In this document: one piece after another, positions 22,432-30,602 of the stretch | Layout: each line of letters opens with the position of its first letter | How positions within the stretch are numbered: position 1 is the stretch's first letter | NCBI GenBank assembly: GCA_019420525.1 | Contig: JAHZHA010000032.1 | Coordinates: 1-31,630 of the forward strand | DNA: 31,630 nt | Direction: 5' to 3' | Source of the DNA: Bacillota bacterium | GTDB lineage: Bacteria; Bacillota; Clostridia; Peptostreptococcales; Anaerovoracaceae | Program-made: the position numbers and the translations under genes | Notes under the pieces: model-generated | Seen by the model: only the letters and a program-made list of their open reading frames with translations | What the model was told of the DNA's origin: nothing | Databases searched by the model: none

Positions 22432-23094
22432 CTACCTTTCCTGCGGAATATACCGTATTTCCAGGATTCCTTCCACCTGCCTCAGCCGTTGCGCTATCGC
22501 ATCTTCTATCGGCTGGTCTGTCTCCAGTATCATCACCGCATTTCCCTCGCGCCGCTCTCTGTAAAGCTGCAGCGTGGCGATATTGACATTTTCCGCTGCC
22601 AGCATGCGCGTCACTTCAGCCACCATACCGGGGCTATCCTGATTCCGTATGATAAGAGACGGCTTTTCACCCGTACAGTGAACATCCGTATCACCTATAC
22701 GGTCGATCATTATTCTTCCTCCTCCCAGAGAAGATGCCTGAATCCGTACCGTTCTTCCGTCTTCTCCCTCTGCATGAATAACCGCCGTATTGGGATGAGC
22801 TCCCGGAATTCTGATTTCTTCGAAAACAAAATCGAGACCTTCCTCTTCCGCCACCTGAAAACTCTCCGGAATTCTCATATCGTCCGGTCTCATACCCAGC
22901 AGACCGGCGATGAGAGCCCTGTCCGTTCCATGACCCGTACCGGTGGCTGCAAAAGAACCGTGCAGACCGACAGACGCCTTTACAGGCCTGCTTCCCAGCA
23001 GCGTCCTCGCCACATATCCGATTCGTACCGCTCCCGCCGTATGGGAACTCGAAGGTCCCACCATTACGGGACCGAGGATGTCAAAAATATTCAA
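22432..23094 (-). CDS. sdaAB: L-serine dehydratase, iron-sulfur-dependent, beta subunit
   Basis: A 220-residue partner of SdaAA. Residues 1-140 form the beta domain with the signature GPVMVGPSSSHTAGAVR (about 8-24) and GAHPNTAV; from about residue 145 there is an ACT domain (PSLIIRNQDSPGMVAEVTRM...VNIATLQLYR) likely to sense serine. It is first in the two-gene operon; the gene order beta-alpha is usual in Clostridia. AAGGAG is about seven bases before the start. An extended -10 (TGATACAAT, - strand, near 23130) lies shortly upstream, but its -35 is poor. Confidence 0.96.
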   Translation of the reverse strand: MNIFDILGPVMVGPSSSHTAGAVRIGYVARTLLGSRPVKASVGLHGSFAATGTGHGTDRALIAGLLGMRPDDMRIPESFQVAEEEGLDFVFEEIRIPGAHPNTAVIHAEGEDGRTVRIQASSLGGGRIMIDRIGDTDVHCTGEKPSLIIRNQDSPGMVAEVTRMLAAENVNIATLQLYRERREGNAVMILETDQPIEDAIAQRLRQVEGILEIRYIPQER

Positions 23095-23478
23095 ACCTTA
23101 TCTCCTTCCGTTTCCGTCTTTTCTTTGATTGTATCAGTTTAACAGAGAATATCCGTGACATTCCGGTAAAAAATGCATGAAATTGCAGCATCAGAGACTT
23201 TTTCCTATTATTTTCCGACAAAATACAGCCGAACAGCTGAATGGCGATGCATTCGTCGCCTCCATCTATTGACTGCCTGTATATCTCGCTGAGGCAGATA
23301 TCTGAACGATCTGAAGAAATCATTCCATCTACATAAACCGAGACCCGCCGCAGAAAGTTTCCGCGGCGGGTCTCTCGTTTAACAGAGCCCCCACCGGATC
23401 TCCAGGAGATCTCAGGAAACTCTGTCTTTGAACTATTATTTTATTTTCCAGCTAAAAAACCGGCTAGGCAGTACCCTT
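23095..23478. other. Intergenic region between sdaAB and the amidase gene
   Basis: About 380 bases with no supported gene. It contains the upstream region of sdaAB (a TGATACAAT -10 near 23130, - strand), the hairpin at 23340-23374 and a short perfect palindrome, GATCTCC-A-GGAGATC, at 23397-23411. An 80-codon frame on the - strand at 23081-23323 overlaps sdaAB, has no ribosome binding site and is not called. Confidence 0.5.
23340..23374. terminator. GC-rich hairpin after the amidase gene
   Basis: GAGACCCGCCGC and GCGGCGGGTCTC form a perfect 12-bp stem with an 11-base loop. It lies about 105 bases after the amidase gene. T tracts are short on both sides (CGGTTTAT on the - strand), so termination is likely but not certain. 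Confidence 0.65.
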
Positions 23479-24951
23479 TTATCTGTACTGCGCAAAGAAA
23501 TTCATGATTCCCGTGGCATCTGCCCGGGCGAGAATGTCTCTGAAGCTGCTGGACTTCAGTTTTTCACACTCCTCTTTATTCGTATAAAATCCATGTTCGA
23601 TGAGAACGGCAGGCATATATGTATTTTTGATTACATAGAAATTCGCCGTCTTGCAACCTCTGTCTTTGAGTCCGGCTCCGCTGGCATTCGTCGCAGCTTC
23701 GATAGCCTTTGCAGCCTGTTCTGCTACGCCTCCGGTCTGATAGGTATAGATTTCCCAGCCGTTTGCGCTGTTCCAGTCCGTGCCGAATGCATTGGCATGA
23801 ATGCTGACGAAGAGATCGACGTTTCCGGCACTGTTGGCAATCTGCACTCTCGTAGCCAGAGACGGATCCGTCTGATCGTCTTTCGCAACCGTCATGATAC
23901 AGGTCACGCCTTGCGCCTCCAGAAGCGCTTTCAGGCGATACGCCACATCGCGGTTGAACTCATATTCCATCAGACTCTCATCCGGGCTTCGTTTGCCTCC
24001 TGTCGTTTTTCCGTGACCCGGATCGATGCAGACGACTAATTTGCCGTCGGCGTACGGATCATATCCGGAAGTGTTTCCGCCGGAATTATCCGGAGGAATG
24101 GAAGGAGTCTCTGTCTCAGTGTAAGTCTCAGGGAAAGCCACTGTCATTGTCTTCCCGTCGCTGGAATATGAAATCTCAGGCGATATTTTCGCCTTCAGGT
24201 CGCATACGATTCTCACCGCACCGTCATTCACTCCGGTACGCACTTTCGATAAATAAGAATTGCTGACGCTCAGCGACTGATCGCTGACACCGCTTCCCAG
24301 TGACGAAGACGCGATATCCACATACCAGCGATACGGATCGGACAGCATCACTCCCTGATATCCTCCCGATTTCAGAGACTTGTCCGCAGTGATATTCACC
24401 AGTGTATACTTTGTGGAACCTGAATAAGTCTGACCACTCTTGATCTCGATTCCTGTTATGGTTATCGATGAGTTTGATGTGCCTGACTGCTTCGTATTGA
24501 CGATAGCTGTCCGCGTGGAATCATCCCAGTCCACATCATAATCGAACGCTTCTGCCACAAATCTCAGCGGCACCATAATACGGCCGCCGCCGTCGGCATT
24601 GACCGTCACAATCCGAGGAGCCGCCAGCAGAGTATGCTTCACTCCGTTGACTGTAGCAGTCGTAGATTTGTTTGTAAGGACGACAGTAACATTTCCATTT
24701 ACAATCGTCGCCTGTTGTTTTTCCTGATTCCAGCTGGATGTACCTCCGAGATAATCAGCGATAACAGCGATCGGCACCAGCGTCGTGTTGTTTTCGATGA
24801 TCGGAGCTGCATCTGACTCGATGACCACGCCGTCGATCTTTATGGAACAGCTCGCCGCCTCGGCATTGGATGCCAGACAGGTCAGCAGCATAAGTGCCAC
24901 GATCACCGACGCGATCGCAAAGAGCAGCCTTTCGGCGCGCTCTGTTTTCAT
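23479..24951 (-). CDS. N-acetylmuramoyl-L-alanine amidase with copper-amine-oxidase-like and AMIN domains
   Basis: A 490-residue exported cell-wall hydrolase. Signal peptide 1-33 (hydrophobic core then ASNAEAA). Residues 36-155 form a copper amine oxidase N-terminal-like repeat domain (VVIESDAAPIIENNTTLVPIAVI, then IMVPLRFVAEAFDYDVDWD), often found on surface proteins of Clostridia. Residues about 165-275 look like an AMIN domain, which targets septal peptidoglycan. A Ser/Pro/Gly linker leads to an Amidase_3 domain (about 307-490) with zinc ligands in CIDPGHGK, EFNRD and VSIHANA and the catalytic Glu in LIEHGFYTN. It should cleave the amide between MurNAc and the stem peptide. A TATAAT -10 sits just upstream on the - strand (24978-24983) with weak -35. 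The gene is divergent from the small exported protein gene at 25108. Confidence 0.95.
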   Translation of the reverse strand: MKTERAERLLFAIASVIVALMLLTCLASNAEAASCSIKIDGVVIESDAAPIIENNTTLVPIAVIADYLGGTSSWNQEKQQATIVNGNVTVVLTNKSTTATVNGVKHTLLAAPRIVTVNADGGGRIMVPLRFVAEAFDYDVDWDDSTRTAIVNTKQSGTSNSSITITGIEIKSGQTYSGSTKYTLVNITADKSLKSGGYQGVMLSDPYRWYVDIASSSLGSGVSDQSLSVSNSYLSKVRTGVNDGAVRIVCDLKAKISPEISYSSDGKTMTVAFPETYTETETPSIPPDNSGGNTSGYDPYADGKLVVCIDPGHGKTTGGKRSPDESLMEYEFNRDVAYRLKALLEAQGVTCIMTVAKDDQTDPSLATRVQIANSAGNVDLFVSIHANAFGTDWNSANGWEIYTYQTGGVAEQAAKAIEAATNASGAGLKDRGCKTANFYVIKNTYMPAVLIEHGFYTNKEECEKLKSSSFRDILARADATGIMNFFAQYR

Positions 24952-25107
24952 TATTGAATTCCCCCCTTTGCAATAGTATTATATAGTTTATAGAAAATAT
25001 TATCATATATTAAAGATGGATTCCACATTTCGACGAATTCTGTAACAAAAATAACATAATCTATCACGCAATTACAGCAAAACAATTCAAGCATATTGAG
25101 GTAAAAC

Positions 25108-25668
25108 ATGAAGAAGTTTTTGATTATTATCCTGCTTTTCGTAATCATCGGGACAGCGGGAATCATCGGATATAATCTCCTGAAGGATAGAGTTACGCTT
25201 TCCGCAAAAACGCTGACGTCGGACGACAACAAATATTCCATGGAAGTACCATCCTCGTGGGATTCCGCGGAACGTCCCAGCGAGATCTGTCTGCTGGCAG
25301 CGGAAAACCGCGATCATTCCATGTATGCGGCGCTGTCGGTAAATACTTATGTAGCCGACGGTGTGACAATCGAAGATTACATCAGCGCTTATATCAGCGA
25401 TATCGCTTCAAACAGCGACGACCCGTCACAACAGACAACCGTTTCCGAACCACAGCAGGCCACTTTCGGTGAAAATACAGGATATTACTTTGAGCTTGCC
25501 ACGAAATCCGGCGGTATGGCTGTCACGACAAAGAACTTCGTCATAGCTACTATGGACGGATATCTTCACATCGATGTGGTCCTTCCTGAAAATGCCGATG
25601 CAGACGATCAGAAAACGGCGGAAAATATCATCGCTTCCGTCAGATACAGCGCTGACGGAAACGTGTAA
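25108..25668 (+). CDS. Small membrane-anchored exported protein, unrecognised
   Basis: A 186-residue protein. Residues 1-22 are one hydrophobic segment with a short basic start (MKKFLIIILLFVII), an uncleaved anchor or signal peptide. The rest is extracytoplasmic: NKYSMEVPSSWDSAERPSEICLLA, then alternating strands and a helix ending ADDQKTAENIIASVRY. The pattern of a Tyr-x-x-Pro-x-x-Trp strand at the start and a terminal helix is like PsbP/DUF1795-type lipoproteins and exported proteins, a resemblance by fold and not a firm family call. GAGG is about six bases before the ATG. It is transcribed away from the amidase gene and could share its control region. Confidence 0.82.
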   Translation: MKKFLIIILLFVIIGTAGIIGYNLLKDRVTLSAKTLTSDDNKYSMEVPSSWDSAERPSEICLLAAENRDHSMYAALSVNTYVADGVTIEDYISAYISDIASNSDDPSQQTTVSEPQQATFGENTGYYFELATKSGGMAVTTKNFVIATMDGYLHIDVVLPENADADDQKTAENIIASVRYSADGNV

Positions 25669-25721
25669 TTCTCCGGTCGGCAGTTCCTGCCTTCATTCGT
25701 CAGAAAAACCCGTCATAATTA

Positions 25722-25749
25722 TTGACATATGTTCATAACCTGTTATAAT
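25722..25749 (+). promoter_or_regulatory. Perfect-consensus sigma-A promoter
   Basis: TTGACA, 16 bases, TATAAT, both boxes perfect. A palindrome ATAAC-CT-GTTAT (25735-25746) covers the spacer end and first part of the -10, a good place for a repressor to act on so strong a promoter. It drives the NifX-like gene at 25788. Confidence 0.85.
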
Positions 25750-25787
25750 AGAGACGTAAAATACATCTGACAACAGGAGGTATGATT

Positions 25788-26186
25788 ATGAAAATCGCTG
25801 TAACTTACGACAATGGTCAGGTTTTTCAGCATTTTGGCCACACACAGCAGTTCAAGCTTTACGATATAAAAGACAATAAAATTGCCGGTACTGAAATTCT
25901 CGATTCCGGTGATTTTGGTCACGAATCTCTGACAGTACTCCTTCGTCAGAAGGGAGTAGAGCTTCTCCTCTGCGGAGGTATCGGCGGTGGTGCACAGAAC
26001 GCACTGGCCAGCGTAGGAATCCGTCATTTCGGCGGTTGCAAAGGCGATGCGGACGCCAACGTAGAAGCGTATCTCAACGGTACACTGAATTACGATCCGG
26101 ACGCAAAATGTTCCGATCACGAACATCACCACCATCATGAACACGGTCATTCCTGTGGATCCGGCGGCGGTTCCTGCCACAACTGA
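25788..26186 (+). CDS. Dinitrogenase iron-molybdenum cofactor family protein (NifX/NifB C-terminal-like), His-rich tail
   Basis: A 132-residue protein. Residues 1-105 are the ribonuclease H-like cofactor-binding fold shared by NifX, NafY and the NifB C terminus (MKIAVTYDNGQVFQHFGHTQQF at the start, then LLCGGIGGGAQNALASVGI). The tail (from about 108) is metal-ligand rich: CSDHEHHHHHEHGHSC followed by GSGGGSCHN. In non-diazotrophs such proteins are thought to carry iron-sulfur or iron-molybdenum clusters, but roles are mostly unproven. The start is decided by AGGAGG at 25775-25780: the ATG at 25782 is too close, so the second at 25788 (seven-base spacing) is used. No nif genes are present here. 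It is monocistronic with a perfect promoter and strong terminator. Confidence 0.93.
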   Translation: MKIAVTYDNGQVFQHFGHTQQFKLYDIKDNKIAGTEILDSGDFGHESLTVLLRQKGVELLLCGGIGGGAQNALASVGIRHFGGCKGDADANVEAYLNGTLNYDPDAKCSDHEHHHHHEHGHSCGSGGGSCHN

Positions 26187-26252
26187 TCTGCAGATGAAAC
26201 CGTTTTCCATCATCTTTGCATATATCTCATAACAATTTTTAATCTTCTTATC

Positions 26253-26292
26253 AAACGGAAAAAGACAGCGGTAACGCTGTCTTTTTCCGTTT
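26253..26292 (+). terminator. Intrinsic terminator, 18-bp perfect stem
   Basis: AAACGGAAAAAGACAGCG pairs perfectly with CGCTGTCTTTTTCCGTTT around a GTAA tetraloop. It ends the NifX-like gene 66 bases upstream. Confidence 0.9.
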
Positions 26293-26407
26293 GTCGGGAG
26301 AATTTCCGCAGTTTCCTCCTCATACAACGCAGTCCTCCGTATTATCCTTTCCTTTTCTTATTCATATAGTGCTCTTCCGCATTATTCTGCGAAATCTCCG
26401 GCACCGC

Positions 26408-26436
26408 TTGAAATGGGATATGCCATTTGTTAAAAT
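26408..26436 (+). promoter_or_regulatory. Sigma-A promoter of thrC
   Basis: TTGAAA, 17 bases, TAAAAT, five of six matches in each box. Transcription would begin about 65 bases before the ATG. Confidence 0.72.
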
Positions 26437-26507
26437 GTATACACTGCAAAAACGACATTATTTCAGATAATATAAATTCTAAAGACAGACGATAAAGGAG
26501 ACTACCC

Positions 26508-27989
26508 ATGATCAAGTACAAGAGCACACGCGGAAATTCCGCTGAAAAGACAGCAGCTCAAGCTGTCATTCAGGGGCTGGCGGAAGACAGAGGTCTTTTC
26601 GTTCCGGACTCCCTGCCCAAGCTGCCCTTCCGTATTTCCGAAATGACGGGAAAACCGTATAAAGAAGTTGCGGAAGCCGTCATCTCTGCGTTCTTTACGG
26701 ACTACACTCAGGAAGAGATCCGTTTTTGTACCGATGGCGCTTATGATGCAAAATTCGAAGCGGACGACATCGTAACCCTGTCCGCTGCCGGGGATGCATA
26801 CTTTCTGGAACTCTACCACGGGAAAACGGCTGCTTTCAAAGATATGGCGCTCTCCATTCTGCCTTATCTCCTGACGACAGCCGTAAAAAAGGAAAAAGAA
26901 GACAAAAAAATCGCCATCCTCACCGCCACCTCCGGCGACACAGGAAAAGCAGCTCTCGAAGGATTTGCTGATGTGGAGGGTACGGAAATCATCGTGTTTT
27001 TCCCTTCCGACGGTGTCAGCGAAGTTCAGAAGCGCCAGATGACGACTCAGACCGGAAAAAACACACACGTCTTTGCGATCCACGGAAACTTCGACGATGC
27101 ACAGACCGGTGTCAAAAAGATATTCAACGATGACAGCTTCCGATCTGGCCTGGCAGAAAACGGGATCCGCCTCTCCTCAGCCAATTCCATCAACATCGGT
27201 CGTCTTGTTCCTCAGGTGGCATACTACGTTTACGCTTACCTGAAGCTGGTAGAAAACGGTACTGTCCGCGAAGGGGAAAAAATTAATATCGTAGTTCCGA
27301 CGGGCAATTTCGGCAACATTCTCGCCGCATACTACGCTTCAAAAATGGGAATTCCTGTAAATAAATTCATCTGTGCATCGAACAAGAACAAAGTTCTCAC
27401 AGACTTTATAAACACCGGAATCTACGATATCAACAGAGAATTCTACTGCACGAATTCGCCTTCCATGGACATTTTGATCTCCAGCAATCTGGAACGTCTC
27501 CTCTATCATCTCAGCGGTGGCGACGGCGACGAAATTTCCCGGCTGATGGACTGTCTGGAAAGAGACAAAAAGTATCAGGTCAATGATGCGGTAAGAGAAG
27601 GAATGTCCTGTTTTTACGGAGGCTTTGCCGATGAGGAAGAGACAGAACAGGCCATAGCCGAAATGTACGAAAAACACGGTTATCTCATCGACACACATAC
27701 CGCCGTTGCGTATAAAGTCTATGAAGATTACAAAAAAGCTACGGGAGACGATACACCGGCTGTCATCGCCTCTACTGCCAGCGCATACAAATTCGCTGCC
27801 AGCGTAGCGGACGCTCTGGGCATGCCGGAAGAATCTGACGGTTTTGCATACGTCAGAGCTCTCAGCGAAAAGACGGGCGTGCCCGTACCTTCTGGCCTGA
27901 AAGATCTCGATAAAAAAGAAATCCTGCACGACACTGTCATCGAACGCACGGAACTGGCAAAAGCGGTTATCGAATCTCTGGGAATCTGA
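26508..27989 (+). CDS. thrC: Threonine synthase
   Basis: A 493-residue PLP enzyme converting O-phospho-L-homoserine to L-threonine, the last step of threonine synthesis. The N-terminal YKSTRGN, the PLP lysine in AAFKDMALS (Lys111), the phosphate-binding SGDTGKAAL loop and VPTGNFGNILAAYYASKMG are characteristic, and the length fits the long (E. coli/yeast-like) class. AAAGGAG is about seven bases before the ATG. It has its own promoter and terminator and no neighbouring thr genes. The frame is intact. Confidence 0.97.
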   Translation: MIKYKSTRGNSAEKTAAQAVIQGLAEDRGLFVPDSLPKLPFRISEMTGKPYKEVAEAVISAFFTDYTQEEIRFCTDGAYDAKFEADDIVTLSAAGDAYFLELYHGKTAAFKDMALSILPYLLTTAVKKEKEDKKIAILTATSGDTGKAALEGFADVEGTEIIVFFPSDGVSEVQKRQMTTQTGKNTHVFAIHGNFDDAQTGVKKIFNDDSFRSGLAENGIRLSSANSINIGRLVPQVAYYVYAYLKLVENGTVREGEKINIVVPTGNFGNILAAYYASKMGIPVNKFICASNKNKVLTDFINTGIYDINREFYCTNSPSMDILISSNLERLLYHLSGGDGDEISRLMDCLERDKKYQVNDAVREGMSCFYGGFADEEETEQAIAEMYEKHGYLIDTHTAVAYKVYEDYKKATGDDTPAVIASTASAYKFAASVADALGMPEESDGFAYVRALSEKTGVPVPSGLKDLDKKEILHDTVIERTELAKAVIESLGI

Positions 27990-28067
27990 CAGGCAAAGCA
28001 CCGGATTGTAAACAGTAAACAGGCAATATGTTCTGCCCCGATTCAATAACTCTGTAACAAATGCGTA

Positions 28068-28125
28068 GAGGACGCCGTCTTTGCATGAATTTTATATCCA
28101 TGCAAAAGCGGCGTCCTCATTTTTT
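28068..28125 (+). terminator. Intrinsic terminator of thrC
   Basis: A 20-position stem with one mismatch: GAGGACGCCG pairs with CGGCGTCCTC and TTTGCATG with CATGCAAA inside it, followed by ATTTTTT. It lies 80 bases after thrC, and before the convergent mutY gene. Confidence 0.9.
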
Positions 28126-28158
28126 ACCTGCTGACGAAAAAAGAAAACGATCTATTCC

Positions 28159-29229
28159 CTATCTCAGCTGTTTTGTATAGAAACTGTAAGCCGACGGCAG
28201 AGCATACTCCTCTCTGATTTTTTCCGACGGCAGAAAAAGCGTACTCTCCGGAAGAAGCTTTCCGGCATCTGCAGATCCGGGAAGACTGCGCAGAACGGCC
28301 CGGTATCCCGTCATATGCCACTCCGCGTGAGAGAAGATATGCTTTGCTTCTCCCAGAGAAAAAATTTCTTCCGTCCGCACTCCCAGGCTATCGAGATATT
28401 CCTCCGCTTCCCGCTCATCCATAAAATCATCGGTCTCGGGAAACCCCCAGAGTCCCGCCAGAAGACCGGAATCCGGCCGCTTATATATCGCCGTCTTTCC
28501 GTCCTGTTCCAGCAGAAAAATCGTCTTCTGCAGAATGCTCCGCTCTCTTTTCGGTTTTTTTGCCGGAAATGACAATTCTCTTCCTTCACGGTGCGCACGA
28601 CACAGATGAGCCGCCGGACAATCTCCGCATTTGGGTGCGCCATTAGGCAGACAGACCGTCGCCCCCAGCTCCATCATCGCCTGGTTGAAGTCGGCAGGAG
28701 CAGAGGCCGCTGAAGGGAGAAGGGCCTCTGCCACTTTCCTTCTGACGGACTGCTTCGATATATCAGCTCCGTAAGCCACAAGGCGTGTGACGACCCGGAG
28801 CACGTTTCCGTCCACAGCGGCGGCCGTTTTCCCAAAAGCGATGGAAGCCACCGCACCGGCCGTATAAGGGCCGATACCCGGCAGACGAAGAAGTTCCTCT
28901 TCAGAGGCCGGCAGAGAACCGTATTCCTCCAATGCCTGACGGGCAGCTTTCTGCATGTTGCGGACACGATTGTAATATCCGAGACCTTCCCAGAGTTTCA
29001 GAAGAGTCTGTTCTTCCGCTTCCGCCAGAGCCTTCAGGTCGGGAAGTACTTCTACAAACCTCTCAAAATAAGGTTTCACAGCCTCCACTCTGGTCTGCTG
29101 CAACATGATCTCCGAAACCCAGACTTTATAAGGCTGAGGATCTTCTCTCCAGGGAAGAACTCTGGCATGCTTTGCATACCATTCGAGAAGTGCCGGAGCG
29201 AATTCTACGGGGATCAGAATTTGGTCCAT
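28159..29229 (-). CDS. mutY: A/G-specific adenine glycosylase
   Basis: A 356-residue DNA repair glycosylase removing adenine mispaired with 8-oxoguanine. The catalytic Glu is in SEIMLQQTRV, the helix-hairpin-helix is LLRLPGIGPYTAGAVASIA, the catalytic Asp is in VDGNVLRVV, and the iron-sulfur cysteines are in CLPNGAPKCGDCPAAHLC (first spacing seven residues instead of the six of E. coli). A C-terminal Nudix-like domain for 8-oxoguanine reading (IFLLEQDGKTAIYKRP...LWGFPE) completes it. The start is placed one base after the ahcY stop; an ATG nine bases earlier overlaps ahcY and is an alternative. Tight coupling to ahcY implies co-transcription. Confidence 0.95.
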   Translation of the reverse strand: MDQILIPVEFAPALLEWYAKHARVLPWREDPQPYKVWVSEIMLQQTRVEAVKPYFERFVEVLPDLKALAEAEEQTLLKLWEGLGYYNRVRNMQKAARQALEEYGSLPASEEELLRLPGIGPYTAGAVASIAFGKTAAAVDGNVLRVVTRLVAYGADISKQSVRRKVAEALLPSAASAPADFNQAMMELGATVCLPNGAPKCGDCPAAHLCRAHREGRELSFPAKKPKRERSILQKTIFLLEQDGKTAIYKRPDSGLLAGLWGFPETDDFMDEREAEEYLDSLGVRTEEIFSLGEAKHIFSHAEWHMTGYRAVLRSLPGSADAGKLLPESTLFLPSEKIREEYALPSAYSFYTKQLR

Positions 29230-29230
29230 A

Positions 29231-30481
29231 TCAGACATTCCAGCTGTTGAGATAAGATTCCTGCTCATCTGTCAGCGTATCGATGGTGATGCCCCATGCT
29301 TCAAGGCGCCGGCAGGCTACCAGATGATCGATCTCATCGGTAACATAAATCACTTTATTTTCCAGTTCGTCCCTGTGATTGCGCACATATAGTGCCGACA
29401 GCGCCTGTACTGCAAAACTCATATCCATGATTTCCGCAGGATGTCCGTTGGATGCGGCGATGTTGACCAGGCGACCCTCTGCCATAACATTAATCCATTT
29501 TCCATTCGGCAGACGATATGCCATGATATTTTCACGAGCTTCTTTCTTTTCAGAGGCATTTTTCTCAAGCCATTCCATATCGATCTCCACGTTGAAATGG
29601 CCGGCATTTGAGAGAATCGCATGTTCTTTCATAGCTGCCATATGCTCGCCGGTAATGACATGCTCACATCCGGTCACCGTCACAAAAATATCGCCTTTCG
29701 GAGCCGCATCCGCCATTGTCATGACATCGTAGCCATCCATTCTGGCCTCGATGGCTTTCACCGGATCCACTTCCGTTACGATTACTTTCGCTCCCAGAGA
29801 AGACGCTCTCATCGCCACGCCTTTTCCGCACCAGCCGTAGCCCGCCACAACGACTGTCTTGGAGGCCACGATGAGATTCGTGTTGTGCATGATGGAATCC
29901 CAGACAGACTGCCCCGTCCCGTAACGGTTGTCGAAGAGATGCTTGCACTTGGCATCATTGACAGCTACCATCGGGAACTTCAGCACGCCGTCTTTTTCCA
30001 TAGCTTTAAGACGGATGACGCCTGTAGTCGTCTCTTCACAGCCTCCCCACACATCTTCGATAAGTTCCGGCATCTCTCTGTGAATCATGCTCACCAGATC
30101 CCCGCCGTCATCAATGATGATATTCGGACCCGCAGACAGAGTCTTTCTGATGTGATCAAAATACTGATCCTCATCCGCTCCATGAACGGCAAACACTCTC
30201 ATTCCGTCTTCTGCCAGCGCTGCAGCGATCTCATCCTTCGTAGAAAGCACGTTGCTTCCTGTCACTGACATCTCGGCGCCGCCAGCTGCCAGAACGCGGC
30301 AGAGATAAGCCGTCTTTGCCTCCAGATGTACGGAAAGAGCGATTTTCACCCCTTCAAACGGTCGCGTCTCGGAAAATTCTTTTTCAAGCCCCCGCAGCAG
30401 CGGCATATTGTTTCTTACCCACTCGATCTTGCGGTGTCCGTCTGGTGCCAGAGAAATATCTCTGATCTCATATCTTTCCAT
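29231..30481 (-). CDS. ahcY: S-adenosylhomocysteine hydrolase, short type
   Basis: A 416-residue NAD-dependent enzyme splitting S-adenosylhomocysteine to adenosine and homocysteine, regenerating the methyl cycle. Motifs: SVHLEAKTA, DDGGDLVSMIH, EETTTGV, NDAKCKHLFDNRYGTGQS, and the NAD loop VVAGYGWCGKGVA. It ends at YLNSWNV, so it lacks the C-terminal Lys/Tyr extension that reaches the neighbouring subunit's NAD in the long (eukaryotic and proteobacterial) form; this matches the Thermotoga and archaeal short type. Some short-type enzymes prefer S-inosylhomocysteine, so the exact substrate is worth checking. AAAGGA is about seven bases before the ATG. First of a tight pair with mutY. Confidence 0.95.
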   Translation of the reverse strand: MERYEIRDISLAPDGHRKIEWVRNNMPLLRGLEKEFSETRPFEGVKIALSVHLEAKTAYLCRVLAAGGAEMSVTGSNVLSTKDEIAAALAEDGMRVFAVHGADEDQYFDHIRKTLSAGPNIIIDDGGDLVSMIHREMPELIEDVWGGCEETTTGVIRLKAMEKDGVLKFPMVAVNDAKCKHLFDNRYGTGQSVWDSIMHNTNLIVASKTVVVAGYGWCGKGVAMRASSLGAKVIVTEVDPVKAIEARMDGYDVMTMADAAPKGDIFVTVTGCEHVITGEHMAAMKEHAILSNAGHFNVEIDMEWLEKNASEKKEARENIMAYRLPNGKWINVMAEGRLVNIAASNGHPAEIMDMSFAVQALSALYVRNHRDELENKVIYVTDEIDHLVACRRLEAWGITIDTLTDEQESYLNSWNV

Positions 30482-30516
30482 TCTTTTTCCTTTCTTTATT
30501 CATCACATTTTCATGA

Positions 30517-30544
30517 CTGCAGATGCATACAGTATCATCTGCAG
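30517..30544. other. Hairpin in the ahcY upstream region
   Basis: CTGCAGATG and CATCTGCAG form a perfect 9-bp stem around a 10-base loop. On the + strand it is followed by CGCTTTTTT, but no + gene precedes it; on the - strand it sits 36 bases before ahcY, in its probable leader, or just after the Smr gene. Terminator of the Smr gene or a leader element are both possible. It does not resemble the SAH riboswitch. Confidence 0.45.
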
Positions 30545-30602
30545 CGCTTTTTTATATCATTCTATTATCCGGCATCGTCATCCGGTTCGTGTTTTCCCGG
30601 CA

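Larger units (their letters stand above)
26187..26507 (+). other. Intergenic region between NifX-like gene and thrC
   Basis: About 320 bases holding the terminator at 26253-26292 and the thrC promoter at 26408-26436. The stretch 26293-26407 shows nothing I can support. No T-box or riboswitch-like structure was seen in the short (about 65-base) thrC leader. Confidence 0.55.

Noticed and set aside
23081..23323. 80-codon frame on the - strand ahead of sdaAB, ending in a Lys/Arg-rich stretch
   Set aside because: It overlaps the sdaAB start, has no ribosome binding site, and its basic end merely reflects the purine-rich leader in another frame.
23397..23411. 15-base perfect palindrome GATCTCC-A-GGAGATC
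   Set aside because: Short, single and not placed over any promoter I can see; it could arise by chance.
25743..26327. 194-codon frame antisense to the NifX-like gene
   Set aside because: It mirrors a well-supported gene, has no ribosome binding site and would run through the terminator at 26253-26292.
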